Below, piece by piece: positions 46,046 to 57,397 of a stretch of 64,000 bases of DNA; within the stretch, counting starts at the first letter, position 1; each line of letters begins with the position of its first letter. A program made the position numbers and the translations under genes. Source of the stretch: Collybiopsis luxurians FD-317 M1 (lineage: Eukaryota; Basidiomycota; Agaricomycetes; Agaricales; Omphalotaceae). The DNA is taken from contig KN834769.1 of NCBI GenBank assembly GCA_000827265.1, positions 233,996 to 297,995 on the forward strand, given 5' to 3'. The notes under the pieces were generated by a model. That model was not told where the DNA came from. It ran no database searches and worked only from the letters and a program-made list of their open reading frames with translations.

Positions 46046-47507
46046 ATGCCTTTCGAAGCCTTCTCATTACCAGGAAAGCCTGTCGCCATCCAATTCGGTG
46101 CAGGTAACATTGGTCGTGGGTTCATTGGCGCCGTGCTTTCCAAGGCCGGCTTTCACGTTGTCTTTGCCGATGTGGTAGAGAAGATTGTGAATGCGCTCAA
46201 TGAGCAAGGTCAATACGACGTTCACGTCCTCAATGGCGGAGAACAGATTGAGACCATCAAGCCTGTATCTGCGGTAATGTCCACCGATATGAAAGCTATC
46301 GAGGCTATCGCCAGAGAGCCTTTGTCTATCATCACCACTGCTGTTGGTCCTAGTGCGTATCTTACGGCTTGTCATTCTTTTGGTGTCCTTTTCTCATTTG
46401 GGTTTCACAGACATCCTACCTCGTCTGGCTAAGCCTATCGCCCAGATAATACGTACGCGAATGGCGGAGGGAATGTAAGTCCGAATGGCTGATTCTGCTC
46501 ATCTTATGCGTTGAAACTAATTGCGGACCTTACAGGGGCCCCATTAACATCGTAGCATGTGAAAACTTGCAGAACGCCACTATAATCCTGCGCGAAGCTA
46601 TTGAGAAAGAATTGACCGACGATAAAGAACGCCTGTACTTGCAGGACAACATCGGGTTCGCGATCTGCTCTGTTGATCGGATCGTCCCTCCCTTCACATC
46701 CAACAAGCTGCTCGATGTCGGAGTAGAACCTTTCTACGAATGGACGGTTGACTCGCATAGTTTAAAGAAGACCGATCCAGATGTTGAAATCGAGGGTATG
46801 CATGGTAGGTTTAGTCTGATAGTTGACACATCGCATATGATTCTGATAGACCCTTTTTTAGCTACAGATAATCTGGATGCTTACGTCCAACGCAAACTGT
46901 TCACATTGAAGTAAGTAACAAACGTTTCTGCTCGGCTTTAAGAACATATCGACTCACAGATGATTATAGCACTGGACACTGCATTGCTGCTTATCTCGGC
47001 TTCCTCGATAAGAAGAATACCATCCTCGAATCTATATCAGACGACTCTATTCATGATATCGTCTCTCGAGCACTGCACGAATCCGGAGCCGCTCTGATCG
47101 AGAAACATAGTCCGTTCTTTACGCCCGAGGAACACGAAGAATACGTTAAGAAGATTTTGGAACGTTTCTCGAATCACCACGTAAAAGACGAAGTGTCCCG
47201 CGTCGGTCGTGAGCCCCTGCGGAAGTTGAGGCGCGGCGACCGACTCTTGGGCCCCATCGAGATGTGCCGCGAGAGAAATCTCGAGCGCGACACTCTGTTG
47301 CTTGGTGTTGCAGCCGCCTTGTTGTTCCACCCTACGGGTGCGCAGGAAGACAAAGAGGCGACCGAGGTTCAGAACAGGATTCAGGAGGAGGGTATTGAAA
47401 AGGTCGTTGCTGATCTCACTGGATGGAGTCAGGACGACGAGGACTTGAAGAAGGTTGTTCAGAATTATAACCAGCTGAAGGGTCAGCCTCTTACAGCCAG
47501 ACTGTAA
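46046..47507 (+). CDS. mtlD: mannitol-1-phosphate 5-dehydrogenase
   Basis: NAD-dependent interconversion of D-mannitol 1-phosphate and fructose 6-phosphate in the cytosol; mannitol is a major fungal carbon store and stress protectant. Five exons (46046-46352, 46411-46474, 46536-46804, 46862-46910, 46970-47507) join in frame to 408 aa, the usual length. The N-terminal Rossmann fold has FGAGNIGRGFIGAVLSKAGF (about residues 16-35), then FADVVEKIVNALN and TAVGP; the C-terminal domain has ACENLQNAT, DRIVPPF, EWTVD, KLFTLNTGHCIAAYLG and RDTLLLGVAAALLFH. ATG 46046 is chosen because upstream in-frame codons lack an ATG and a TATA box lies at 45937. It is the last intact housekeeping gene before the accessory region begins. 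Confidence 0.95.
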
Positions 47508-47834
47508 TCGCCGCTCACCATCTTATTTTTTCATTCTATGCATCTATCGCTTTTTCACACTAATTTAATGATACATTATATGATTATATCCTATCTTGTA
47601 TGCTTATCCTTTCACACTGTACTATATCGCATTCCTGTATAATTATTATTTGTGTATATTTAACCTCTATGCAATCTCTTGTGCTGATATCAAACTATGT
47701 GACGGCCAAAGCTGGTTTTAAGGAAATAGTTTCGAATGAGCAACCATAACTTAAGTGGCATGATAAACGTAGATACATACAAGATGACATCCTACACTAC
47801 AGAAAAAAAGTGCGCAACGAACCCCTTATCAAGA
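47508..47834. other. intergenic between convergent genes
   Basis: AT-rich 3' region with repeated TATAT and TTATT stretches that could serve as polyadenylation signals; no gene. Confidence 0.5.
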
Positions 47835-49541
47835 CTAGCGAGGGATACTCATAGTTCTCTTAGCGGCCGCCACTGGATCCTCACCAAAATCGGCGGTGAA
47901 TATCCCGACCGATGTTGCCTCAGAGTATCCACTTTCCATAGATGCCAAATGCATCCCATTTTCACTCCATCTGCCTGAAGTGTGATAGCCTTCGAGTTCC
48001 TCATCCAGGTCTACAGCAGTGCTACACGATACGGCATCGCTTCGTGCTTTAGTCCATGCACGCAGATGAAGAAGGAATCGCGCCGTCAGAAGACCGGATA
48101 GTCTGATTTGGATTCTAGGTGTAAGCGAAACTGTACCGCATGTACTCGAAACGCATATACGCACGGCAGGGTAAAAGCATTTAGCAGATCGTGGAGGTAT
48201 TTAGACTGACAAGCGAGATGATTTGAATGGTCAATTTCTCCATACGCAGATAATGAGCCTAGATCTTTACCTCGGTTGACTGTACGCAAGAGAATAGCAG
48301 TTCAGAACTAATGAAAGTATGGAGAATTGAAAATTGTCTTACCAATTTCAAGACAAACGTCGCGATTGTAAAGACCGATACAAGGCTGTAAATTTTCCAT
48401 TCAGCTATCCGAAAAGAACTGAGCCAGTCGAGTACCGACCAAAAGTATATCGCGCCTGCAATGTGCGCAAACGATTATTCGAGTTGGACGTAGGAATTTC
48501 GTTTTAAGGACGGAGACGTACCTTCTTGCATCAGGAAAGATGTGATACTATTCATGACTAAAAAGGTACCACTGCTTCTAAAGGCTTGAAGACTACGAAT
48601 AAAGATAAGAACGGCAGATAGAGTCTCGAATACGATCGTCAACAGTGAGCGGACTAGATCGACTACGGACCAGGTTAATTCGGTGTATAATCAAAGGCTT
48701 ACGACTCACCACTAGAAATACAGAATGCGTGTATTAGAAGCGTAGAATGAAGGAGTCCCACTAGGCCAAGTAAAACACGTACGCTGCCGCAGCACCCCAC
48801 GAGTTTTCACAGCTTTGGTGCGGAATGAACACCTGGAGGTGCCGGCGAAGTCAGACCCGTTCAGGGATGGACAGTACGTTAATTACTCACCGCATCCGTA
48901 ACCACCGTCGTTAGACCTATCGCGACCAGCGATGCTAACACGATTCGGCTTTGCGCCCAAACGACATAGGTTCGCATTGTGAATGTAACTGGAAAAACAA
49001 TGGAGCATAGGAAAGAGTATTTTCGCAAGTCATCGTACCAATGACTGCTGCCCGACCAAGCACCCCTAGCAGAGCACTGATCTTGTACCAGGTGTCGCAA
49101 CTAGTGTTGTCAGCATCAGTTGAGTTTAAAAATACATCGATGCTCTGAATAGACAAACTGCGAGATGACCGGTTAGTAGATCAGAGTGTACGGACAATCG
49201 ATGCACTCGCCCTCAGTCCGAGTTTGTCCACATGAGCCAAGAAGTAAAGCAAGTTTGCGAGCATGGCATAACGGCAGAGGATGTAGAGTAACGTCGATGT
49301 ACTAAACTTCATTTTCCACATGAATGCAACCTCTTCGTTAAAGGTCAAAACATAATCGTAATAGAGTAGAGCTACAATAATGTTGAAGCATTGCACAAAG
49401 GTCAGATTTCAGTCGAGAGAACCATAATAAACTTACCCAAGCTGGCCAAGGTAATGTCTTCTGCTACACGACTATTCATGTCTTAGCCTCGACCTTCGGG
49501 CAGTATAGGAACCCTCATTCTTACCCACTGACGGTGTCCAT
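47835..49541 (-). CDS. DUF6533-family multi-pass membrane protein, copy 7 (subfamily B)
   Basis: Start ATG at 49541 (MDTVSG), joined through a short intron to RVAEDITLASL and then ALLYYDYVLTFNEEVAFMWK, the typical DUF6533 opening, followed by MKFSTSTLLYILCRYAMLAN (about 49207-49377). Later segments include SFLCSIVFPVTFTMRTYVVW (about 48935-49100) and the tail exon LSGLLTARFLLHLRAW with FGEDPV, ending at 47835. LTARF-LHLRAW and FGEDPV are shared with copies 8 and 9 and separate this subfamily from subfamily A. An alternative start at 49479 is possible. Function unknown. Confidence 0.68.
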
Positions 49542-50094
49542 CAGCACTGCTGTCCGACAGTAATATCCTGCGTGTTCTTCGTATATTCGATAGGCGAAGA
49601 GGAAGGGATCTTGGAATGGGAGGAACCGAAGTTTCCATTGACAGCCCTAGTCTGTATTTATTGAACCGGGCTCAGCTTGAGTAAGGCAGCAGATGCCGCG
49701 GCCTACCTCATGTATCAGAATGAGCTAGCATCTATAGGAGAACCGAGGCACTTGCCGTCCGAACTTTGAAGCGCTGAAACGTACGGCTGATAAAGTGACA
49801 ACTTGTAACGATCTTGTGCTGTAACCCTGTCGTAACATTTCACAGATTTCAAGCAAGCGCACTGGCTACATATCTTACGCAGGGCAATCTTCAATGCATG
49901 CAGGTACGTACAGAGTTCCATATGCTTCAGTTTTCGTCAGGTTTTGTGGTTGGTCGTACAGTTGTTAGGCTGCTTCGAGAGCGACTTCTAATCAGGATCA
50001 TTCTTACGCGCTCCGCCGAACGATGCATGAATGCGGCACCCGAACTTCCACGCACATGAAAATCCGAATGGCTAAGGAGGCTGATAATGTCGAG
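49542..50094. other. intergenic
   Basis: Upstream region of copy 7; no supported gene. Segment homology with the downstream flank of copy 9 begins near 50095. Confidence 0.4.
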
Positions 50095-52400
50095 GAGGAG
50101 AATGCTTCAGAGTCCGATTGCTTGAACTAATGTCATAGCAGACATGAATATTGCTCTGGTTACATACAGACGGGATCAAACATGTATACAGTTTCAGATT
50201 CGTTTGAATGAAAATCACCAGTGTTCGACGATCTCCCGTCTAGACTACCCACGTCTTCATAGTGAACTTCGCTATCAACTTGTACAAGAATGATCCCAGG
50301 TACCGAGTTATGCTGTGCCCGAACTACAGGGTCTTCCCCAAACTCATTCATAGCCGGAGGAGGCCGAACGAGGGTTGCTTCCGAGTCCACAATATTGCTG
50401 TCGTTTTGAGGTAGAAAACGATCTCCTTGATGTCCTTCTTCAGGCTGCTGGAAGGTGGATATGATGTGTACCCCTGAGTGTTTACCATGCCATGCTCGAA
50501 GATGTAGAATAAATCGAGCTGTCAAGGCCCCCGAGAGACTGGAAATTTCAATGAGAACTTGACTTGATCGGGAACACGTTCACTTCAACTTCGCTCACGG
50601 CAAGGTCAAACCATCTAGAAACTGCTGGAGGAATCCAGTCTATGATTGCGACCATTCAGCTCATCTCCGTGATTGATAAGTGATGAATCATACAGGAGCA
50701 CGCTGAAATAGAAAATAGATTGGAAAGAGGTGAGGTGAGGGTAAGCATCGAAGCACGGTAAGCGAGCTCACGAGATCGAGAATCACTGATGCAATTGTCA
50801 GAAAAGATATAGTACTGGAGGTGCTTCAGGGTATAGATAAATTTAGAGGTGGTAGAGACGGCGTACCAAAAGTACAAAATTCCTGATAACCTTGAATAAG
50901 ATGCCATTGTGAAACAAATTATAAGGACCTCACCTTCTTCAAAAACCAGATAAACCAGGCGATATTTTTGACGTTTCCAAGGACCACCGACTCTCAATGC
51001 TTGAAAGGTCCTTATGGTAGTAATCACGGCCACAGACGTCTCGAAGGCCATTGTGAAAAGTGAACGAAGTAGATATGCTATAATCTGAGATCAGCACGGC
51101 TGTTCCATTAGCGTTATGATCTGGATTCGAACCTCTACATTATACAAGTTCAAAGGAGCAAAAAAATTAACATCGATCGTGCAGGGTGGCAGGGATGACT
51201 CATATATACATACAGAGGCGGGTCCGACGTGTCCGCACATTTTTCTGACGGGACATGGAGCTGGACCAAAGTTTCACAGCGAGCAATAAAAAGGATCGAT
51301 AGACATACCACATCTGCTATAACACACATTGCACCCAGAGCCGTCAGATATGCTAATATCAGGCGGTTGCGAGAGCAAACGGCGTATGCGCGACCTATCA
51401 GTGTTGCTGGAATACAAAAGTGATAACTATAAAGTGAGTTCGGGAAAGAGGTGTCTGTTCTGACCAATTACAGCTGCTCTACCAAAGACAGCGAGTGCAG
51501 ATACGAATCTTCTCCAGCCATCGCAAGTCGCTGAAGTACTGTGACAATAGTGAGCTGACTGAAATTTGAGGATCAAGAGTTATGCAGCAAACTGTCGAAG
51601 ATATGAACAACCCGGAACGAAATATGTGAACAAGTATTTTACCCTTGGCCCTAATACATTCGAGATTTCTAGAAGATACAGCACATTCGCCAGGAGTGCG
51701 TATCTGCAAAATATATAAAACAGTGTCGATAGAGAGAATTTAGCTCTCCATATGTACTTGACTTCCTCTGGAAAGGTGAGTAGCCAGTCATAGTAGATTA
51801 ATGCTACGTGGTCCGTCAGTGACCTGCAATGCGATACATAATACCGAGCCATTAATCACCAATGCTAGCCCAAGTGACATCAAATTGCAAATAGCTGTTG
51901 GAAGTAACCTTGATTAGAATCCTTTTCGAAAGCGAACAGATCGCGAATTACTGAGTGGTGGGGGCGAAATTTTGACTGCCCATGAAGGAGAAAGAGAGTA
52001 ACGGAGATCCTGCTACCGGTCACCCTCCATACCGGTGTTCTTTAAATAAAGGCAGCGCTCAAAGGAAGAAACAACATATCGTGATACGGAAATTGATCCT
52101 TGAGCGATGTCAGCGTGGCCAGAATAACATTCGTTGAGGCGCGAGTAAGTCGTTTATCATTTACTTTGGAAAGCGACGCGATGATGAACAAGATGGCCAT
52201 CTCCTATGTTTGATGAATTCGTCCTGATGAAATTCGAGCACATCCAAAGGATCCACGGCGGCTGCGCCTTACTGAGGTTAATTGGGATCTGCACTTTCGA
52301 ACAACTTGACGAACAAATAACCAGGGAGTGGATAGTTGTAGATAGTACCAATTATCGGAGAGAAAAATCTCTGCTTTACGAAAAGAGGTCTGATTAATGC
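50095..52400. repeat. segmental duplication C, copy 1
   Basis: Matches about 61475-63780. It includes the whole DUF6533 gene 8 plus over 300 bases upstream (for example GATGACAAGATGGCCATCTC-like text near 52180 and 63560, and TTTATCATTTACTT near 52153 and 63527) and the 3' flank with TTACATACAGACG. Confidence 0.85.
50160..51983 (-). CDS. DUF6533-family multi-pass membrane protein, copy 8 (subfamily B)
   Basis: Start ATG 51983 (MGSQNFAPTTHYLQFDVTWA), two short introns, then ALIYYDWLLTFPEEVKYIWR and AKFSLSTLFYIFCRYALLAN (about 51640-51812) in a single uninterrupted exon. Further exons: RAYAVCSRNRLILAYLTALG (51300-51430), AFETSVAVITTIRTFQALRV (50960-51051), and the tail LTARFILHLRAWHGKHSGVH with FGEDPVVRAQ, ending at 50160 (MFDPVCM). 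The tail is long (about 120 residues), polar and acidic. No stop found in placed exons. Paralogue of copy 9. Confidence 0.72.
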
Positions 52401-53311
52401 GTCCTTCGACGGTGGAGTGCTTTCTTCACAGCCCAAGAGAGACCGATATCGATTTCGCACAGAAGCATCAGATGAGTCGAGATGATGAGTTGAGATGGTC
52501 CAAGGCGAATTTACCCCGAAAGTATTATATGTATAAGAAGCTGCAAGTTATAAAAAGAATGGCTTATCAAGGGTATCAGTGAGATGAGACTCAAAGCTCT
52601 GGAAAGAAGCATGGACACGATCAAAGTTCAAACCAAAAAACGATAAGCGCCCATTTCTCACCTGGGGCGTTTACTTAACGCTTATTAACGCCTGGTAGGG
52701 ACATACCACCGTTGCGCAGCCGCCCGTATGTGCTGTGCTTTTGGACTTTCTCTTCCAAGGCATAGAAGAGTCGGGCATCATCCTTCCCCTTCGCTGGTCT
52801 GCACCGGTGAACCTCAATATCAGCATCTTCGGACGTTGGGGTTAGAACCACAATTTATGGCACTATGCTAGGTAAGATATGGATTTAACAGGAGTAGAAA
52901 TCATAAGAACACAATGAGCGCGTCGAGACCGAACAATACGTTCATCTCAACCTTTGGTCGCCGGGAGAAGGCAGCATAGCCCATGGGTTGGTCCCGCTGC
53001 GTTCCACTTGCCGCAGTAGTCGATTGCCAGTTCAAATCAATTGATGATAATTATGTATCAAAAATTTTGGCTGACATTCATAGCTTTCACATGTCGGTAC
53101 CCATGTTTTGATGTACGTATTTCAATCTACTCGGCGAGTACATTTGTAATCTATCTTCCCTCTGTAGGCCGAGTTCGCTCACCGTTCACTTATTGAGCTC
53201 GCCTAGAACAGAGCCTGTTCAATTTCAACCACCTCAATAAGCCGGTATCGTCTCTGCTCTCTTCTCGTGGTTCAATGTGACTCGCAGCTGGAAAGCCTAA
53301 GACTAAAACAA
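52401..53311. other. intergenic
   Basis: No gene supported. Weakly coding-looking ORF at 52397-52582 shows no domain. Confidence 0.4.
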
Positions 53312-53734
53312 TCAGTAAATGTCGACCACAACTTCCTCAGGTCTCATAGCGCCTTCAGCCATATCGTGCTTTTCTACTTTCAGTTTTAATGTTCTGTATG
53401 TGGTTATGGCTTGAATCAGTGTTATCTTGTTGTAATACTGCTTGACATTCTTCCTCGCTGACAGGATGTCCATCCAACAGATAGAAAGCGTGGGTGGAGT
53501 ACGAGCCCTCGCGTTCCTTGGTAATGAGCCTGAACTACAAGGAGATAGAGCTAGTAACACGCAGGACAGATTGCAAACGTCACAGACGTCGTCTGGATTC
53601 TCGATCATCTCTTTCAGTATAGGATCTTTGATACCACATAGCTGAAATGCAGCCGTCTCTTTCGTTAGCTTTATGCCATTGGACAGATGTGAATGTAATG
53701 CTGGGTAGATTTGTGAGATGTGATGTACACACAA
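53312..53734 (-). CDS. hypothetical ORF, unrecognised
   Basis: A 140-codon ORF (MCVHHISQIYPALHSHLSNG ... EEVVVDIY) with a cysteine cluster (VCDVCNLSC) and a basic segment ARKNVKQYYNKITLIQAITT. I recognise no family. It might be the end of a larger gene, because the Cys cluster and downstream text read like real protein, but no splice context confirms it. Confidence 0.3.
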   Translation of the reverse strand: MCVHHISQIYPALHSHLSNGIKLTKETAAFQLCGIKDPILKEMIENPDDVCDVCNLSCVLLALSPCSSGSLPRNARARTPPTLSICWMDILSARKNVKQYYNKITLIQAITTYRTLKLKVEKHDMAEGAMRPEEVVVDIY

Positions 53735-54037
53735 TTGAGCGGAATGAGACGTGAGCTAAGTATTGGACAAGCAGAATGAAGTGATCGTCATATCAATGGT
53801 GCCCGAAGGTGATATCGATGATACCCTAAACAAGAAAAAACTTGACAAAATCAACACCTCCGGTAGCAAGTACACCGAACGCTATTGCATAAGGTTATCG
53901 GTGAAGCTACCTGTCCCTTGCTCGCAGAGCATATGAGTGAGAAAAGTGTGAATCAGTCGAGATTACTTTACAGTCCGCCCTCAGACAATGACTCCTCATA
54001 TCCTTCAGATTCCTCAGGATCCAAGGCCTCGCACTTT

Positions 54038-55688
54038 TTATTCAACTTCATCTGGCGTTTGAGCTCCTTGGTGAACTCCGAATCTAAGAGTCCATCTGAA
54101 TGAGTTAAGTCGCCCCTGAGATAAGGCTTGAAACGCACTCAGCCGTGTGACATCGACTTCGAGATGAAAGAACTCCCAAGCTCCGATTCCATCTGGAAGC
54201 TGAGGAATTCGAAACTCGGTGTCTTTGGGCGTGGCAAAGACAAAGATTCTTTGTGTCACTCCTGCGGCTCTGAACCGCGAACCCAAAGTAGTGAAGCCAA
54301 TCTTTCTTCAAGGGATGTTTACCGGCGATGGTGATCTGAATGTCCATACCAGTCTCTCCCCAGTAGCAGAAGGCATCCCAAGTGGGATTGTTGTTCTGAA
54401 TAGGGACGTAAAATGTCGACCGTGTTGTAGTGTGTGCAGATTTAATCCTGTTGGAGAAAGAAGGGGCTCCAGCTTGGGGAGTTCCAGCTTCTCTTTCGAA
54501 CCATCATCTGTTAGCGATATCAAGTCGCCAGAAAATCCTCGTGATAAGACATCAATAACCATTCCTTCGAAGAGCCAGCCAAGAGGAACACTCAGATGAG
54601 ACAATGGCTGTAACATTTGATAAAGCTGACGTCGTTCCTCAAACTCCCGAATTGATAATACCACAGAGAGGCACCGCAAGATAGTACGAGAGCGTAGACG
54701 ATGACAGAGAGTGCTGGGATCGGAAGGTGATGCAAAAGACTCGACAAGGTTGTGGATAATTTCGGTTCCCGAATCGGACATGGCTGAGATACTCTATCAG
54801 CTGGGGCGTGATAAGGACCCTCAGACCCTCCACGATCTTGTTGTGATGACTTTCTAAAGTCGTTTCACCTTGGAGCAGAGACAGGCCAAGTCGAAAATCT
54901 GGGCCGTAATGTGTCCAGGCATCATTCAGGACCTCCTTGTACGCCTCGACTCTGTCTGGATGGTGCAATCGCCACCTGCCCGCGATTAAAGTTCAATAGC
55001 AATGACGATAAAGAGCAAAGAACTCACACAGCAAAAGCTTCAGAGCGAGAAGGAGCTTGTGGAACAAATGTAGTTGCCAATCGCTGCTTTACATATGTTT
55101 TGTATCGTTTTTGCTGAGCAGATGACGCGAATACCGTATATAACTTCACTGGCTCTGTCGAGAACGTACGAAGTACCTCTTCCTCGCATGAGTCCCCATT
55201 AATGAGGGCGAGTACGCCGATAAATTCAACGCCATAGAACATGGTAACATCACGGGGTGCATAAACACCATCCGGCGAGAAAATGAAGATTTTTTCGGCG
55301 ACAAGGACTACAGATTCCCCGGCTCCAAGCAGACGTGCAAGCGCATAGTCAAGAAAAGTGGTGTTGCCTGATAAAACCAGATGATTTATGGCAATCGATA
55401 TAGGGGGGAAGAGGTTGACGTACCAGTGCCAGGAGTACCTACAATTAAGCAACCCAAAATATCTCTGGCTTGACTCGCTTTGATTTTTTGGAACAATGAC
55501 AAGTATCCATCCAACACTTGAATGCGCTCTTCGGCTGCGAGGACAGGGCAGATGTCCATTGTGCCACCAGCAGATATGCTGCGCGGTGTTCTCCAATGAA
55601 AATTCAATACCTAAACCATCGGATGTGTATCGGGAAGCCGTTCATATAACTCCTCTGGAAAGTCGGCCGCGAACAAGACACGATTCAT
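54038..55688 (-). pseudogene. RHS/Crinkler-like P-loop NTPase gene, disrupted
   Basis: Sense order: MNRVLFAADFPEELYERLPD from ATG 55688, then TAG in frame, then ILGCLIVGTPGTG split by an intron (donor GTACGT near 55425), FLDYALARLLGAGESVVLV, VTMFYGVEFIGVLALING, YTVFASSAQQKRYKTYVKQR, WTHYGPDFRLGLSL, and after a one-base shift near 54780 SDSGTEIIHNLVESFASPSD and GWLFEGMVIDVLSRG; another shift near 54260 precedes QRIFVFATPKDTEFRIPQLP. The order of P-loop, VFASS-like strand, FASP-type segment, GW-FE helix and C-terminal strand resembles the RHS/CRN NTPase architecture of basidiomycetes. The Walker A Lys is Asn (GTPGTGNTT). With one stop and at least two frameshifts it is probably a pseudogene. 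Confidence 0.6.
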
Positions 55689-56730
55689 GGTGGTGGTGCA
55701 AAGTGGTAAGGTCCCAGTCGAAAAATGAAATCGTCAAATCCCGTGATCTTCCTGTAATGCTTGTCTATTGCCAAGGCAAATCTACTCCGAAAACATAATG
55801 GGTAAAGGAAAGTATAAGTCATAGTAGGTATCTTAGGTGAGCGAAATACCCGAGACTCGAAGCTCTAAAATCGGAAAGGTTTGGCAGAGGTGCAAACCCA
55901 AAGATAACGAGCGCCCGTTGAGCATAATGGCCTCTTCAGTCCTGCCACTGCGCCCCCCCCCCAGGTACATGTCAATGATGACATTGCACTTGAAGATAAG
56001 GAGTATGACCTTATTGGAGATATAATCTGGGTATATTTGCATTCAAATTACGAGTCCGGAATGAAATGGAAGAGTCGTCTTGCAGCGGACTTGTCCACTT
56101 TCCCACAGCTCTCACGTTCTCTTTATATCGATTTTTTCCCCCATCTTGGATCGCTCAAAGCTACCACACACTATGACTGGCTCAATTTTTTTCCCTGTAT
56201 TATAATTGAGGAAGAGATAACAATTAAGGCTGAATTTTGCTCAAAAAAAAATTGAATATTCCTTTTTAATTCCCACTGATAAAAGACAATGATTTTGGCC
56301 ATAAAGGCTTTACAATTACCTTTGTTATTAAATCTAGATTCGCTGGTCATTACATTCCTTTTATGGTTGAAAAAAGCTTTGAACTTCTTGCCTTGTTTTA
56401 ATCATAAGATGATTATAATTACAGCTGGGGAAACACAGTGGGCAAGTCCAGCCCTGGAATCGGCGGGAAGTGATTACTCCATAATATTGCCTCTCAATTT
56501 TAACTATGCTGTTCTGGAGAATGTCAGTGATAGTACATGGTAAAGGAAATTTGACGGCTTTCATGAATCAGGGCATTGTTTTTTAACATTTGTAATTGCA
56601 TATAGTGTTATCCATATACATATGAAATTCTAACTGTTTTGTGTCCGGACTCGTACATGCCACATGTGAAGTGCGATGGCCCATCCCACAAGTCCTATCT
56701 TCCTCCAACCTCTCAATTTTGTTCTTTTAG
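55689..56730. other. intergenic
   Basis: AT-rich; includes a C10 tract near 55950. Small ORFs (56289-56543) have no recognised family. Confidence 0.45.
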
Positions 56731-57120
56731 CTTCATCCCATTGAAGTTGATGACCTTAAACAACGACCATACATTGATGTGATCGCTAAGGCAGAGAATG
56801 TGGTAAATAAAAATGCTGAATTTGACTTGAAGCCTGAGCAGTACACTCGGCTTCTTGGAAAGTGTGGAACTCTGTCCCTGCATGCAATCATCCCCGACTC
56901 ACCAAAATACAAACTCAAGGAGAATGGGCAATCGACAAAGCCTGTCCCCAAACAGGACTCATCTATCGCTGCTTCTGGCTTCATAACTCGGGTTATTCCT
57001 CGAGAAGATGATCCAGATGAACAACCAGATCAGTTTTGTGTTTCTGTTGATGCTGTTACATTCTTGGGGAGGACTTCCAGTTCAATTGCTTTACCTGAAA
57101 TGTACTTTGCATACCTGTAA
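56731..57120 (+). CDS. partial ORF, unrecognised (possibly transposon-associated domain)
   Basis: After a CTTTTAG acceptor at 56730 the frame reads LHPIEVDDLKQRPYIDVIAK, FDLKPEQYTRLLGKCGTLSL, IPDSPKYKLKENGQ, SIAASGFITRVIPRED and FCVSVDAVTFLGRTSS, stopping at 57120. It looks like a conserved beta-rich domain I have a vague memory of seeing beside transposon-related genes in mushrooms, but I cannot name it. No upstream exon could be found, so it is treated as partial. Confidence 0.4.
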   Translation, partial: LHPIEVDDLKQRPYIDVIAKAENVVNKNAEFDLKPEQYTRLLGKCGTLSLHAIIPDSPKYKLKENGQSTKPVPKQDSSIAASGFITRVIPREDDPDEQPDQFCVSVDAVTFLGRTSSSIALPEMYFAYL

Positions 57121-57397
57121 CTCATCTTCTGATTCACAGCTTTGTACCTAATATTGAATTCTCAATTGGCTGTCACTTATTCCCCGCGCCAACGGCACGT
57201 GTTTCTGCTAGTGTCTATGTAGCCTGCTGCAAGTAGCGGGCTTTGCCGTCTAAGCCGGCGCTAGTGTGCTTATTTCCGATATAATACACCATAAGTCCAG
57301 ATAGCAGAGCTACACGTGTTCACCATATAATAAGCAGCTCATAAAAATTCGAGCTTCGAACCTTGCCCAACCATATCCCACCTTTCGACGGATTGAA

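Noticed and set aside
51115..51140. GGATTCGAACC, like a tRNA T-arm (also near 62455)
   Set aside because: Flanking bases do not form a T stem and no acceptor, D or anticodon arm can be drawn; it lies in a duplicated intron.
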